From an uncultured Gemella sp. (GTDB taxonomy: Bacteria; Bacillota; Bacilli; Staphylococcales; Gemellaceae): a DNA stretch of 26,497 nucleotides. Shown piece after piece: positions 7,454-15,873 of the stretch. The stretch spans positions 1 to 26,497 of the forward strand of contig CAMBPW010000005.1 in assembly GCA_945869755.1 (NCBI GenBank), in the 5' to 3' direction. How positions within the stretch are numbered: position 1 is the first letter of the stretch; each line of letters begins with the position of its first letter. The translations under genes were made by a program, and so were the position numbers. Under the pieces are notes generated by a model that searched no databases, had not been told where the DNA came from, and saw only the letters and a list, made by a program, of their open reading frames with translations.

Positions 7454-9469
7454 TTAAGAAATTGTTTTGTGAAGACCTATATAATTTATCAGTTTGTCTT
7501 TATTATCTGTAACATCAATTAATTTAGTAGCTAATTTTTTAGCTAAGTACATTAGCTCAGTATCATTAATTAAATCTGCAACTTTAAAACTTGGTAATCC
7601 ACTTTGTTTCGTTCCAAAAAAATCTCCTGGTCCTCTCATTTTCAAATCAAATTCCGCTATTTTAAATCCATCGTTTTCTAGACACATAATGTCTACTCTT
7701 TCACTTTTAACATCTGAAATCAAAATACAGTAAGATTGATAATCGCTCCTTCCAACTCTTCCCCTTAATTGGTGTAAAGTTGCTAATCCAAATCTATTAG
7801 CATCTACTATTACCATAAAAGTTGCATTAGGAACATTTACCCCTACTTCTATTACTGTAGTAGAAATAAGAATATGAATTTCTTTATTCAAAAATTTTTC
7901 TATAATCTTATCCTTTTCTTTACTCTTCATTTTACCATGTAATATAGCTATTTTGTAATTATTAGTCAAATAAGAATTTAATTTTTCATATATTTCTTCA
8001 ACATTTTTTAAATCTATTTTCTCTGATTCTTCAATTAAAGGACATACTACATATCCTTGTCTACCTAACTTTAATTCTGAAATTATATTATCAAATACAG
8101 AATAAATATTTTTTGAAGTTGCTTTCGTAGTATGCACTTTTTTTCTTCCGCTAGGTAATTCATTAATTGTAGAAACTTTTATATCTGTTATTAATGTTAT
8201 TGCTAAACTTCGTGGTATCGGTGTAGCAGTCATCATTAAAGTATTTATATTTTCTCCTTTTTCACATAAACTTCTTCTTTGATTAACGCCAAAACGATGT
8301 TGCTCATCTGTTATAGAAAATTTTAAATTTTTAAATATTATATCATCTTGAATTAAAGAATGCGTCCCTACTAATAAATCAATACTTCCTTCTTTTAGTA
8401 AATTAATAATTTTTTTTCTTTCTTTAGATGGAGTACTACTAGTTAATAAAGCAACACTTATATCTAAATCTTTAAAAAAATTAAAAAATGTTTCAAAATG
8501 CTGAATTGCTAATATTTCTGTAGGAACCATAATAGCTGATTGAAATCCTGCTCTTGCTACTCCATAAATTAATGTAGCAGCTACTACTGTTTTTCCACAA
8601 CCAACATCTCCTTGTAAAAGTCTATCCATTTGATAAAAACTTTTTAGATCATCAACTATTTCTTCTATTAATAGATTTTGAGAATTTGTAAGTTTAAAAC
8701 TTAAACTTTTTTTGAAAGTTTCTATATCTTTACTTGAAATTTTTATAGAGCTTTCTTTATTTTCTTCTTTATTTTTTAAATTTTTTAATTGAAGTTTTAA
8801 TTGATATTCTAATAATTCATGAAAAGCAAACATCTTTTTAGCTTTATCAAAAGATATAGAACTTTCTGGAAAGTGTAGTGTATAAAGAATTTTATATAAA
8901 CTCCAAATCCCTTTAAAATCTTTAGGAACTAAATCTATTAAACAATTTTCTTTTTTTACTAAATCAAAACACTTTTGAACTATTTTTATATATTGCTTAT
9001 TAGTTATTCCTTTTTTTAGATGATACACAACTTCTGTTTTCTCATAGCTATTATCATTTTCTAAAATATTATTGGAAAAAGATATACTACTAGCTGTTAT
9101 CGTATTATTACTAGAGTTATATACTCCCTTTATTACTAATTCTTTTCCTTCAACAATATGTTGCTTTAAGTAAAGTTGATTAAAGAAAATTATTTTTATA
9201 CTTCCTATATTAGTTAATAATGAAAAAAACGATCTATTTTTATTTTTACCATAAAAACTTGTATTAACTGAATTTTCTACCTTTCCTCTAACAATAACCT
9301 TTTCTCCATTTTTCACATTTAAAGAAAATTCATTAGATAGGGAAACTCTATAAGGTATATTAAAAATAACATCTTTTATAGTAAAAATATTAAGTTCAGC
9401 CAGTAGTTCTAATGTTTTTGGACCAATACCTTTTACACTAGATATAGAATTATATAAAATGTTATTCAT
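7454..9469 (-). CDS. recG: ATP-dependent DNA helicase RecG
   Basis: RecG remodels stalled replication forks and branch-migrates Holliday junctions. From the ATG at 9469 it has 671 residues, normal length. An N-terminal wedge/OB region (about 1-240) is followed by superfamily 2 helicase motifs: Walker A GDVGCGKT (287-294), DEQH (388-391), TATPIPR (414-420), STTVIEVGVNVP (536-547) and HQLRGRVGR (566-574). An in-frame GTG at 9499 would add ten residues but has no ribosome binding site. The ATG has AGGAG 14 bases upstream, which is long, and it overlaps sdaAA by eight bases, so translational coupling is likely. The sdaAA-recG linkage is also known in Bacillus. Confidence 0.95.
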   Translation of the reverse strand: MNNILYNSISSVKGIGPKTLELLAELNIFTIKDVIFNIPYRVSLSNEFSLNVKNGEKVIVRGKVENSVNTSFYGKNKNRSFFSLLTNIGSIKIIFFNQLYLKQHIVEGKELVIKGVYNSSNNTITASSISFSNNILENDNSYEKTEVVYHLKKGITNKQYIKIVQKCFDLVKKENCLIDLVPKDFKGIWSLYKILYTLHFPESSISFDKAKKMFAFHELLEYQLKLQLKNLKNKEENKESSIKISSKDIETFKKSLSFKLTNSQNLLIEEIVDDLKSFYQMDRLLQGDVGCGKTVVAATLIYGVARAGFQSAIMVPTEILAIQHFETFFNFFKDLDISVALLTSSTPSKERKKIINLLKEGSIDLLVGTHSLIQDDIIFKNLKFSITDEQHRFGVNQRRSLCEKGENINTLMMTATPIPRSLAITLITDIKVSTINELPSGRKKVHTTKATSKNIYSVFDNIISELKLGRQGYVVCPLIEESEKIDLKNVEEIYEKLNSYLTNNYKIAILHGKMKSKEKDKIIEKFLNKEIHILISTTVIEVGVNVPNATFMVIVDANRFGLATLHQLRGRVGRSDYQSYCILISDVKSERVDIMCLENDGFKIAEFDLKMRGPGDFFGTKQSGLPSFKVADLINDTELMYLAKKLATKLIDVTDNKDKLINYIGLHKTIS

Positions 9470-10334
9470 TACACAATAATAAACTCCTATATTTTTCACC
9501 GGTTTTTGTTGCCGCTAATCCACCTTTAGCTGTTTCTTTGAATTTATATGACATTTCTTGTCCAATTTTGTACATTGCATCAAGAACTTCATCGGCAGGA
9601 ATTTTACTATCAATACCGCTAAGAGCCATATCAGCCGCCATAATGGCAATACTAGTTCCTGCAGCATTTCTTTTTATGCATGGAACTTCTACTAAACCTG
9701 CAACTGGATCACAAACTAACCCTAACATATTTTTTAAAGCTATAGAAAATGCATTAGCACACATATCTGGTGTACCTCCCATTGCTTCTACTATAGCTGC
9801 TGCCGCCATTGCACTTGCAGAACCAATTTCTGCTTGGCATCCCCCTTCTGCTCCCGAAACAGAAGCGTTATTTGCAACTATCATTCCAAAAGCTCCTGCT
9901 GTAAATAGCATGTTAATTTGTTTCATCTCAGAAATATTAAATTTATTTTTTAATACATAAATACATCCAGGCAAAACTCCAGCAGAACCTGCAGTAGGAG
10001 TAGCACAAATTATTCCTAATCCTGCATTAATTTCATTCGTAGCTATTGCTGCAACAACACCATTTAAATAATCTTCTCCTGCTATAGATTTTCCACTATT
10101 AATATAATCTTGAAGTTTTTTCGCATCATTCCCTGTTAAACCAGTTTTTGACTTGACACCTTTTTTTCCGTCTTCTATAGCTTCTAACATAACAAATAAA
10201 TTTTTTCTCATTTTATTTATTATGTACTCTTTAGTTGTTCCATTTAGTTCTATTTCTTGCTCTATCATTAACTCATAAATTTTTTTATTATAAACTTTAG
10301 CTTGATAAACCAACTCTTCTATAGTTCTAAACAT
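9462..10334 (-). CDS. sdaAA: L-serine dehydratase, iron-sulfur type, alpha subunit
   Basis: With SdaAB this forms the [4Fe-4S] L-serine ammonia-lyase that turns serine into pyruvate and ammonia. The protein has 290 residues, normal for the separate alpha subunit. Cluster-ligand cysteines are Cys166 (EGGCQAEIGSA), Cys208 (LVCDPVAG) and Cys219 (VPCIKRN). A near-terminal Cys288 is also present; in a related Legionella enzyme the C-terminal cysteine is known to reach into the active site. The segment ATPTAGSAG (111-119) is typical. It begins nine bases after the sdaAB stop with AGGAAAAATAT before the ATG, and overlaps recG by eight bases. Confidence 0.95.
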   Translation of the reverse strand: MFRTIEELVYQAKVYNKKIYELMIEQEIELNGTTKEYIINKMRKNLFVMLEAIEDGKKGVKSKTGLTGNDAKKLQDYINSGKSIAGEDYLNGVVAAIATNEINAGLGIICATPTAGSAGVLPGCIYVLKNKFNISEMKQINMLFTAGAFGMIVANNASVSGAEGGCQAEIGSASAMAAAAIVEAMGGTPDMCANAFSIALKNMLGLVCDPVAGLVEVPCIKRNAAGTSIAIMAADMALSGIDSKIPADEVLDAMYKIGQEMSYKFKETAKGGLAATKTGEKYRSLLLCNE

Positions 10335-10343
10335 ATATTTTTC

Positions 10344-11006
10344 CTATATACTTTCTGAATATTTTATATTAGTTACAAATGACAATTTATTAAAAATATC
10401 TTTTATTGAATCAAAATTTGATAATAATTCAATAGTAACCAATGATTTACTTTCTATAACAGATGTAGAAAACTTATACTTATTTATAAACTTTTTCAAA
10501 TAAGAAATTTCTTTTTCTAAAATATTTTTATTTTCAATGCTCTCTTCATAAAATACAAATAATGTAGGAAAATCAGCAGATAATTCGACATCAAATCCTT
10601 GAACTTCAAAAATTACCATTTTTCCACCACCTATTGATTTCCCAATAACTTCTAAATAATTTCCTTCGCCTTCTAGCTCTATTTTAGCTGTATTAGGATG
10701 AATATGTGCAATATCACTTTCAATAAATTTATAATTTATGCCTTTTTGCTCAGCTATTTCTAAACTTTCTCTTATTGATTTATCAAAAGTATCATATCCT
10801 AATATTCCACCTATAAGAGCTATATCAGTACCATGCCCTCTATATGTATCTTTAAAAGAGCCATATAATGTTATTTCAATATTTTTTGGTTCATTTGAAA
10901 ATAAGTATCTTGCAAATAAGCCGATTCTCACAGCACCAGCCGTATGTGAACTGGAAGGTCCTACCATTATAGGTCCAATAATATCAAATACACTTCTATA
11001 TTTCAT
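10344..11006 (-). CDS. sdaAB: L-serine dehydratase, iron-sulfur type, beta subunit
   Basis: This is the beta subunit of the two-chain serine dehydratase. The N-terminus contains IIGPIMVGPSSSHTAGAVR, the substrate-domain signature of the family, followed by YGSFKDTYRGHGTD. The C-terminal 70 residues (from about 150) have the spacing of an ACT-like domain. The protein has 220 residues, normal length. AAGGGGA lies upstream of the ATG at 11006. Only about 24 bases separate the gene from the rnjA terminator, so its promoter must overlap that hairpin or it relies on read-through. Confidence 0.94.
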   Translation of the reverse strand: MKYRSVFDIIGPIMVGPSSSHTAGAVRIGLFARYLFSNEPKNIEITLYGSFKDTYRGHGTDIALIGGILGYDTFDKSIRESLEIAEQKGINYKFIESDIAHIHPNTAKIELEGEGNYLEVIGKSIGGGKMVIFEVQGFDVELSADFPTLFVFYEESIENKNILEKEISYLKKFINKYKFSTSVIESKSLVTIELLSNFDSIKDIFNKLSFVTNIKYSESI

Positions 11007-11034
11007 AAAAATATCCCCTTTTATATTTTAAAAA

Positions 11035-11070
11035 AACAGTGCAAATTTTATTATATAAAATTACACTGTT
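11035..11070 (-). terminator. Rho-independent terminator after rnjA
   Basis: On the minus strand AACAGTG pairs with CACTGTT, and an inner AT-rich stem (AATTTTAT with ATAAAATT) extends it. The hairpin is followed by a run of seven T (11036-11030). It begins nine bases after the rnjA stop and ends the rpoY-rnjA unit. The inner loop also contains TATAAT on the minus strand. Confidence 0.88.
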
Positions 11071-11078
11071 TAAAATAA

Positions 11079-12752
11079 TTACGCTTCTATTATAGTTGGA
11101 ATTATAACTGGTGTACTTCCTATAATATCATTAAGATATTTTGTTGTATTTTCTATAATTGATTGTCTTACATTATATATATTCCAATCTTCATTTTGCA
11201 ATTGCTCAACAATACTTTCTTCTATTATTTCTTTACAACTTTCTAAAATATCTTTGGATTCTTGACTTTGACTAAATCCACGAGCTATTATATCTGGTTT
11301 TGCCAATAATACTTTATTTTTAATATCTACTACTACTGAAATTGCAAAAACTCCATTTTCAGATAATTCTTTTCTATCTTTTATAACTACGCTACCGATA
11401 TCTCCAATCCCTAAACCATCAACGTAAATATCTCCTGCCTCAATTTTACCATCAACAATTCTAGCGCTATTTTTTGTTAATGCTAAAATTTCTCCATTTT
11501 TCATAATAAATGTATTTTCTTCTTTAACATCACATTCAATAGCCGTTTTAGCATGTAAAACTTGCATTCTATATTCACCATGTATAGGCATAAAGTATTT
11601 TGGTTTAATTAATCTAAACATTAATTTTTGTTCTTCTTTTGCTGCGTGTCCTGAAGTATGAACATTATTTATACTTGAAGTAATTACATTTGCTCCCAAT
11701 TTTGATAATAAATCTATATTTTTATTAATTGATAGTGCATTACCTGGTATTGCAGAACTAGCAAAAACTACAGTATCTGTAGGCATAATAGTTATTTTTT
11801 TATGAGTTCCATGTGCTATTCTAGTAAGTGCTGCTAACTCTTCTCCTTGTGTTCCTGTACACAAAATTAATAATTTGTTTGGATCTACTTGCTTTAAATT
11901 TTTTGCATTAACAAATGTATCTTTAGGAGCAGATATATATCCTAAATCTGTTCCAATTTTTATTGCTTTCTCCATAGAACGTCCAAATATTGCAATTTTT
12001 CGATCATACTTTATACATGCTTCTACTACCTGCTTTACTCTAAATACGTTAGATGCAAATGTAGCAAATATAATTCTATGTTTTACTGTTCTAAGTATAT
12101 CTTCAATAGTGTTTCCAACTTCTTTTTCACTCATTGTAAATTCATTTCTTTCTGAGTTAGTAGAATCAGATAATAAACATAAAACTCCTTCTTCTCCTAC
12201 TTTAGCCATTTTATATAAATTAGCAGGTTCTCCTACTGGTGTGAAATCAAATTTAAAATCTCCAGTATGAACTATTATTCCTTGTGGTGTTCTTATTATA
12301 ACACCGAAAGCATCCGGAATAGAATGAGTAGTATTATGAAATTCAATTGTTAAATGTTTAAATTTTAAAATTGTATCTTCATTTATAGAATGAAATTCAG
12401 CTTTAGATAATAAATTATGTTCTTCTAATTTTGATTTTATTAATCCAATAGCAAGTGGCCCACCATAAATTGGTAAACTAACATTTTTTAATAAAAATGG
12501 AATCCCCCCGATATGATCTTCATGTCCGTGAGTAATTATTAACGCCTTTATTTTTTTTATATTTTTTTCTATATATGCATAATCAGGTATAATATAATCT
12601 ATTCCTAAAATATTATCTCCAGGAAATTTAACTCCCGCATCAATAATAATTATTTCATCACGATATTGAATAGCATATGTATTTTTACCTATTTCTCCCA
12701 TACCTCCAATGGCAGAAACACCTACTTCGTGCTTTTCAATAAATCTATCCAT
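11079..12752 (-). CDS. rnjA: Ribonuclease J1
   Basis: RNase J1 is a metallo-beta-lactamase-fold ribonuclease with 5'-to-3' exonuclease and endonuclease activity, central to mRNA decay and rRNA maturation in Bacilli. The protein has 557 residues and aligns along its length with B. subtilis RNase J1 as I recall it. Zinc ligands appear in HGHEDH (75-80), HTGDFKFDFTP (162-172) and the HTSGHA beta-CASP motif; PIHGEYRM is also present. The start ATG at 12752 follows GGAG and overlaps rpoY by eight bases. The rpoY-rnjA pairing is conserved in Bacilli. J1 rather than J2 is inferred from that linkage. Confidence 0.96.
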   Translation of the reverse strand: MDRFIEKHEVGVSAIGGMGEIGKNTYAIQYRDEIIIIDAGVKFPGDNILGIDYIIPDYAYIEKNIKKIKALIITHGHEDHIGGIPFLLKNVSLPIYGGPLAIGLIKSKLEEHNLLSKAEFHSINEDTILKFKHLTIEFHNTTHSIPDAFGVIIRTPQGIIVHTGDFKFDFTPVGEPANLYKMAKVGEEGVLCLLSDSTNSERNEFTMSEKEVGNTIEDILRTVKHRIIFATFASNVFRVKQVVEACIKYDRKIAIFGRSMEKAIKIGTDLGYISAPKDTFVNAKNLKQVDPNKLLILCTGTQGEELAALTRIAHGTHKKITIMPTDTVVFASSAIPGNALSINKNIDLLSKLGANVITSSINNVHTSGHAAKEEQKLMFRLIKPKYFMPIHGEYRMQVLHAKTAIECDVKEENTFIMKNGEILALTKNSARIVDGKIEAGDIYVDGLGIGDIGSVVIKDRKELSENGVFAISVVVDIKNKVLLAKPDIIARGFSQSQESKDILESCKEIIEESIVEQLQNEDWNIYNVRQSIIENTTKYLNDIIGSTPVIIPTIIEA

Positions 12753-12963
12753 TTATTTTCTCCAACACAAAATTTTCAGATTTCATTTCATATTCCAAAT
12801 GTTCAGGACTCAGCTCAGTTATTAATTCAATATTATATTTTCTAGGCTCTAAATATTTCATTACATCTACTGCAGTTTCTGCCTCAATATAAAGTGATAA
12901 AGTATTTTCTCTAACAGGTATTTCATTTGCATTTTCTTGATAATAAACTTTAAAAACTGACAT
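12745..12963 (-). CDS. rpoY: RNA polymerase epsilon subunit (YkzG)
   Basis: RpoY is a small accessory subunit of RNA polymerase found in Bacilli, with a fold resembling phage Gp2. The protein has 72 residues. It shows MSVFKVYYQENANEIPVRE near the start, SLYIEAE in the middle and YEMKSENFVLE at the end, matching B. subtilis YkzG closely in pattern. AGGAGG lies ten bases before the ATG at 12963. It begins four bases after the upstream fusion gene and overlaps rnjA by eight bases, so all three genes are one transcript. The presence of this gene is a good sign for class Bacilli. Confidence 0.93.
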   Translation of the reverse strand: MSVFKVYYQENANEIPVRENTLSLYIEAETAVDVMKYLEPRKYNIELITELSPEHLEYEMKSENFVLEKING

Positions 12964-12967
12964 TTTT

Positions 12968-14542
12968 TTAGTATCCTCCTATTATTTCTTTTAATATTTC
13001 TATTGTATAATCAATCTCTTCAAAATTAGTATTTTGATTTATAAATGAAAATTGTAGTATATTTCTTTTTCTTAAATATTCACTATTGTAATGTATAAAT
13101 ACATTATTTATTGCTAAAGAATCTCCAATGTTAATAGTAGAAATATTATCTGGTATTTTTACAGATAATATAACTGGAGATTTCTCTGTATCTTTAATTT
13201 TTATAATTTCAAAATTTAGTTCTTCTAATCTATTTCTCATATAATCATATTTTTCTTTTATAAAATTATACGGATAATCTCCATCAAATCTATCTAAAGC
13301 TGTATTTAATGCCTCAATAAGTAATGATGGTTGCGTAAACGGTATAGATAAATTTTTATTAGCATAATATAAATCTATGTAAATCGTAGCATTTTTCAAT
13401 TCATATAATTCACAATTGTGTCCAACAATTGCAAGTCCAGCTACAGAGCAAAATGCTTTTCCAGAAGAACAAGCTACATAATCTATATTAGAATAATTAT
13501 ATTTTACAGCTCCTACCGCAGAAATTGCATCTACCGCTACGACCATATTATTATTTTTACAAATTTCTGTTATTTTTTCTAAATTATTTAATATTCCTAC
13601 ACTTGTTTCATGGTGTACTAAATATAAATATTTATAATCATTATTTTTAATTAGATTTTCTAAATATACTAAATCAAAACTTTCTCCAAACTCTACAGAA
13701 TATGTATCATATATTAAATTATGCCTTTTAGCCTGATTTATAATCCTATTTCCAAACTCTCCATTTGAAAGAATTAATCCTTTACCTAAATTTCGTTGTG
13801 ATAATTGTGCAAGTATAGACTCGTTAGCAAGAGTTCCTGAACCATGCAAAATAGTTACATCTTTAGTTCCTAAAATATTCTTCAATTTATATAATGTGTT
13901 TTTTGTTAAATTAACAAATTCTTTACTTCTATGCGAATATAATTTTTTAGATACTTTTTTTAGGACTTCCGAAGATAAATCTACTGGACCAGGTAAATAA
14001 TTTATTTGTTTAGACTTAGATAATTTATCTATTACTTCATTATTATCGCTTAAATTTAAAAACATTGGTATATATTCAGCACCTTCTGTTCCTACATTAT
14101 TATGAAATCTAGTAAAACCTATGTGATTATATAGTTTTTCTTGTCTAGTAGTACCAGAAATAAATATAGTATCATATGAATTTTGAACAATATAATTAAA
14201 CGCTCTTTTTAATAAACCGAAAAATACTTTTGTTTTTCTATATTCTTCTTTTACAGATAATAATCTTATTTCTATAGGTCTTAAAAATTTACCTTGGTAG
14301 AATTTTTCTATGCCTCCTATTTTGTCATCTAAAGAAAAAGGTCTTTCTGCATTTAATGCTAACATAGCTATAACTTCTTTTTCTTTTTTTGCTACAATAT
14401 ATATATTTTTACTATGAAATTTATCTACTAAAATTTTATCATTATTCTCTTCATGTTGAGGAATCTCATCAACAAATGTTGCATAATTTAGCTTGAAAAT
14501 TTGATTATATTCTTCTTGTGTGTTTGCTATTTTATATATCAT
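12968..14542 (-). CDS. Two-domain protein: N-terminal GNAT-like acyltransferase fused to a class V PLP aminotransferase
   Basis: I recognise the domains but not the specific function. Residues 1-165 look like a GNAT-fold acyltransferase: early NYATFVDEIPQHE, a beta strand IYIVAKKEKEVIAMLAL, then PIEIRLLSVKEEYRKTKVFFG, where the usual acetyl-CoA loop (R/Q-x-x-G-x-G/A) is degenerate. Residues 180-524 form a fold-type I class V aminotransferase: NYLPGPVDLS, SHRSKEF, LHGSGTLANES (232-242), HHETSVGILNN, VVAVDAISAVGA (Asp338, pyridine-nitrogen contact) and CSSGKAF (probable PLP Lys362). This resembles the phosphonate, serine and alanine-glyoxylate aminotransferases. The total of 524 residues fits two complete domains, with no frameshift. 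GAGGAAAAATA precedes the ATG. It leads the rpoY-rnjA transcript. Confidence 0.82.
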   Translation of the reverse strand: MIYKIANTQEEYNQIFKLNYATFVDEIPQHEENNDKILVDKFHSKNIYIVAKKEKEVIAMLALNAERPFSLDDKIGGIEKFYQGKFLRPIEIRLLSVKEEYRKTKVFFGLLKRAFNYIVQNSYDTIFISGTTRQEKLYNHIGFTRFHNNVGTEGAEYIPMFLNLSDNNEVIDKLSKSKQINYLPGPVDLSSEVLKKVSKKLYSHRSKEFVNLTKNTLYKLKNILGTKDVTILHGSGTLANESILAQLSQRNLGKGLILSNGEFGNRIINQAKRHNLIYDTYSVEFGESFDLVYLENLIKNNDYKYLYLVHHETSVGILNNLEKITEICKNNNMVVAVDAISAVGAVKYNYSNIDYVACSSGKAFCSVAGLAIVGHNCELYELKNATIYIDLYYANKNLSIPFTQPSLLIEALNTALDRFDGDYPYNFIKEKYDYMRNRLEELNFEIIKIKDTEKSPVILSVKIPDNISTINIGDSLAINNVFIHYNSEYLRKRNILQFSFINQNTNFEEIDYTIEILKEIIGGY

Positions 14543-14587
14543 TATTTTTCCTCAATTTTTTATTTATGCAAAATATCGCTAACTTAT

Positions 14588-14616
14588 ATAATACCACAAT
14601 TATAATTTTATTTCAA
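14588..14616 (-). promoter_or_regulatory. Promoter of the fusion gene-rpoY-rnjA unit
   Basis: On the minus strand there is TTGAAA (14616-14611), a 17-base spacer and TATTAT (14593-14588), preceded by TGG (an extended -10). Transcription would start near 14581, about 40 bases before the ATG. A second, overlapping set, TTGCCA (14626-14621), 16 bases, TATAAT (14604-14599), is also possible. Confidence 0.65.
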
Positions 14617-14680
14617 ATGTTGGCAATGAAAGAGTAGCAAATAGTTTTATACCAAATTAATTTTTAAAATAAAAAATAAA

Positions 14681-14703
14681 GAATTGTTTATTAAAAACAA
14701 TTC
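14681..14703 (-). terminator. Rho-independent terminator after hemW
   Basis: GAATTGTTT (14681-14689) and AAACAATTC (14695-14703) form a nine-base-pair stem with a five-base loop. On the minus strand it is followed by a T-rich tract (14680-14665). It lies 30 bases after the hemW stop and closes the mutL-to-hemW unit. Confidence 0.8.
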
Positions 14704-14733
14704 ACTATTAAAAATAATTTTATTAAAATTAGA

Positions 14734-15873
14734 CTATAACAAAAAATCAGCAAATACATCATTACCATAAAATAATCCTTTATAAGTTAATTTTAAAATA
14801 TTATTTTCTAATTTTAAATATCCTAACTTTATATTTTTTTCAATTACTTTTTTGTACAATTTATTTGAATTTATATTATATTTTTTGTCAATGTCTTGTA
14901 AATTTATTCCATCAAGTAATCTTAAACCTAAAAAAAATTCTTCTTCTATTTGCTGATTTATAGTTACTTTTTCTTCTGTTCTTTTTGCATTATTTTTTTC
15001 TTCAATATGCTTATTATAAAATTTTACAACACCATGATTTGAATATCTCTTACCATCTATATATCCATGTGCCCCAGCACCAAAACCATAATATTCCATA
15101 TTTTTCCAATAATTAGTATTATGAATACTCTCATAATTTTTTCTAGAAAAATTACTAATTTCGTATTGATTATATCCTTTTGAAATTAAAAATTTAATAA
15201 CAGCTTCATACATTTTTTCTTCAACTTCATTTGTTGGTAAAATAACCTGTTTACTTTTTACTTGATTATATAATTTTGTTCGTTGCTCCAATATTAATGA
15301 GTAACAAGAAATATGTGTAATATCGCATTCTACAATTTTTTTCATACTATTATATAAATCTTCCATAGTTTGATTAGGTAATGCACACATTAGATCAACA
15401 TTAATATTTTCTATTCCAATTTCTTTTAAATTACGTATTGCACAAATAACATCTTCCTCTTTATGACCACGTCCTATAATTTTTAGCAACTCATCATTTA
15501 ATGTTTGAACACCCATACTAACTCTATTTACACCATATTTATATAAAATCGTTACTTTTTCTTTAGTTAAGTCTTCTGGATTGGCTTCAAAAGAAAATTC
15601 TTGTAAATTTTTTATATTTATTTTTTTATGTAGAGCTTGAAATAATTTTTCTAACTGCATAGTATTTAATGAACTAGGAGTACCTCCCCCAATATACAAA
15701 GTTAATATATTATGAGTAGGATTAATATTTTCTAATTCTTTAATCAAGCAATCTATATATTCGTCAACAGGTTGATTTTGAATATAAAATTTATTAAAAT
15801 CACAATAATTACAAATATATTTGCAAAAGGGAATATGTATATATATTCCCTTTCCATTATTTTTTTTATTCAT
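14734..15873 (-). CDS. hemW: Heme chaperone HemW (radical SAM, HemN-like)
   Basis: HemW proteins carry heme to target proteins; they resemble coproporphyrinogen dehydrogenase HemN but usually lack that activity. The protein has 379 residues, the HemW length, shorter than HemN. The radical SAM cluster motif CKYICNYC gives Cys17, Cys21 and Cys24, preceded by GIYIHIPF. The SAM-binding glycine motif is LYIGGGTPS, followed by SFEANPEDLT and NRVSMGVQT. The C-terminal part has a winged-helix-like end (GLRLLDGINLQDI). It overlaps lepA by eight bases; a lepA-hemW order is common in Bacilli. HemN itself is less likely given length and context. Confidence 0.9.
   Translation of the reverse strand: MNKKNNGKGIYIHIPFCKYICNYCDFNKFYIQNQPVDEYIDCLIKELENINPTHNILTLYIGGGTPSSLNTMQLEKLFQALHKKINIKNLQEFSFEANPEDLTKEKVTILYKYGVNRVSMGVQTLNDELLKIIGRGHKEEDVICAIRNLKEIGIENINVDLMCALPNQTMEDLYNSMKKIVECDITHISCYSLILEQRTKLYNQVKSKQVILPTNEVEEKMYEAVIKFLISKGYNQYEISNFSRKNYESIHNTNYWKNMEYYGFGAGAHGYIDGKRYSNHGVVKFYNKHIEEKNNAKRTEEKVTINQQIEEEFFLGLRLLDGINLQDIDKKYNINSNKLYKKVIEKNIKLGYLKLENNILKLTYKGLFYGNDVFADFLL

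Noticed and set aside
14543..14733. Small RNA or riboswitch ahead of the fusion gene
   Set aside because: The only stable hairpin belongs to the hemW terminator, and the leader after the predicted start site is only about 40 bases.
14543..14733. Short hidden gene in the 191-base gap
   Set aside because: No frame has a start with a ribosome binding site. The gap is accounted for by a terminator and promoters.
14734..15873. Oxygen-independent coproporphyrinogen dehydrogenase HemN
   Set aside because: The length of 379 residues and linkage to lepA fit HemW. True HemN is longer.
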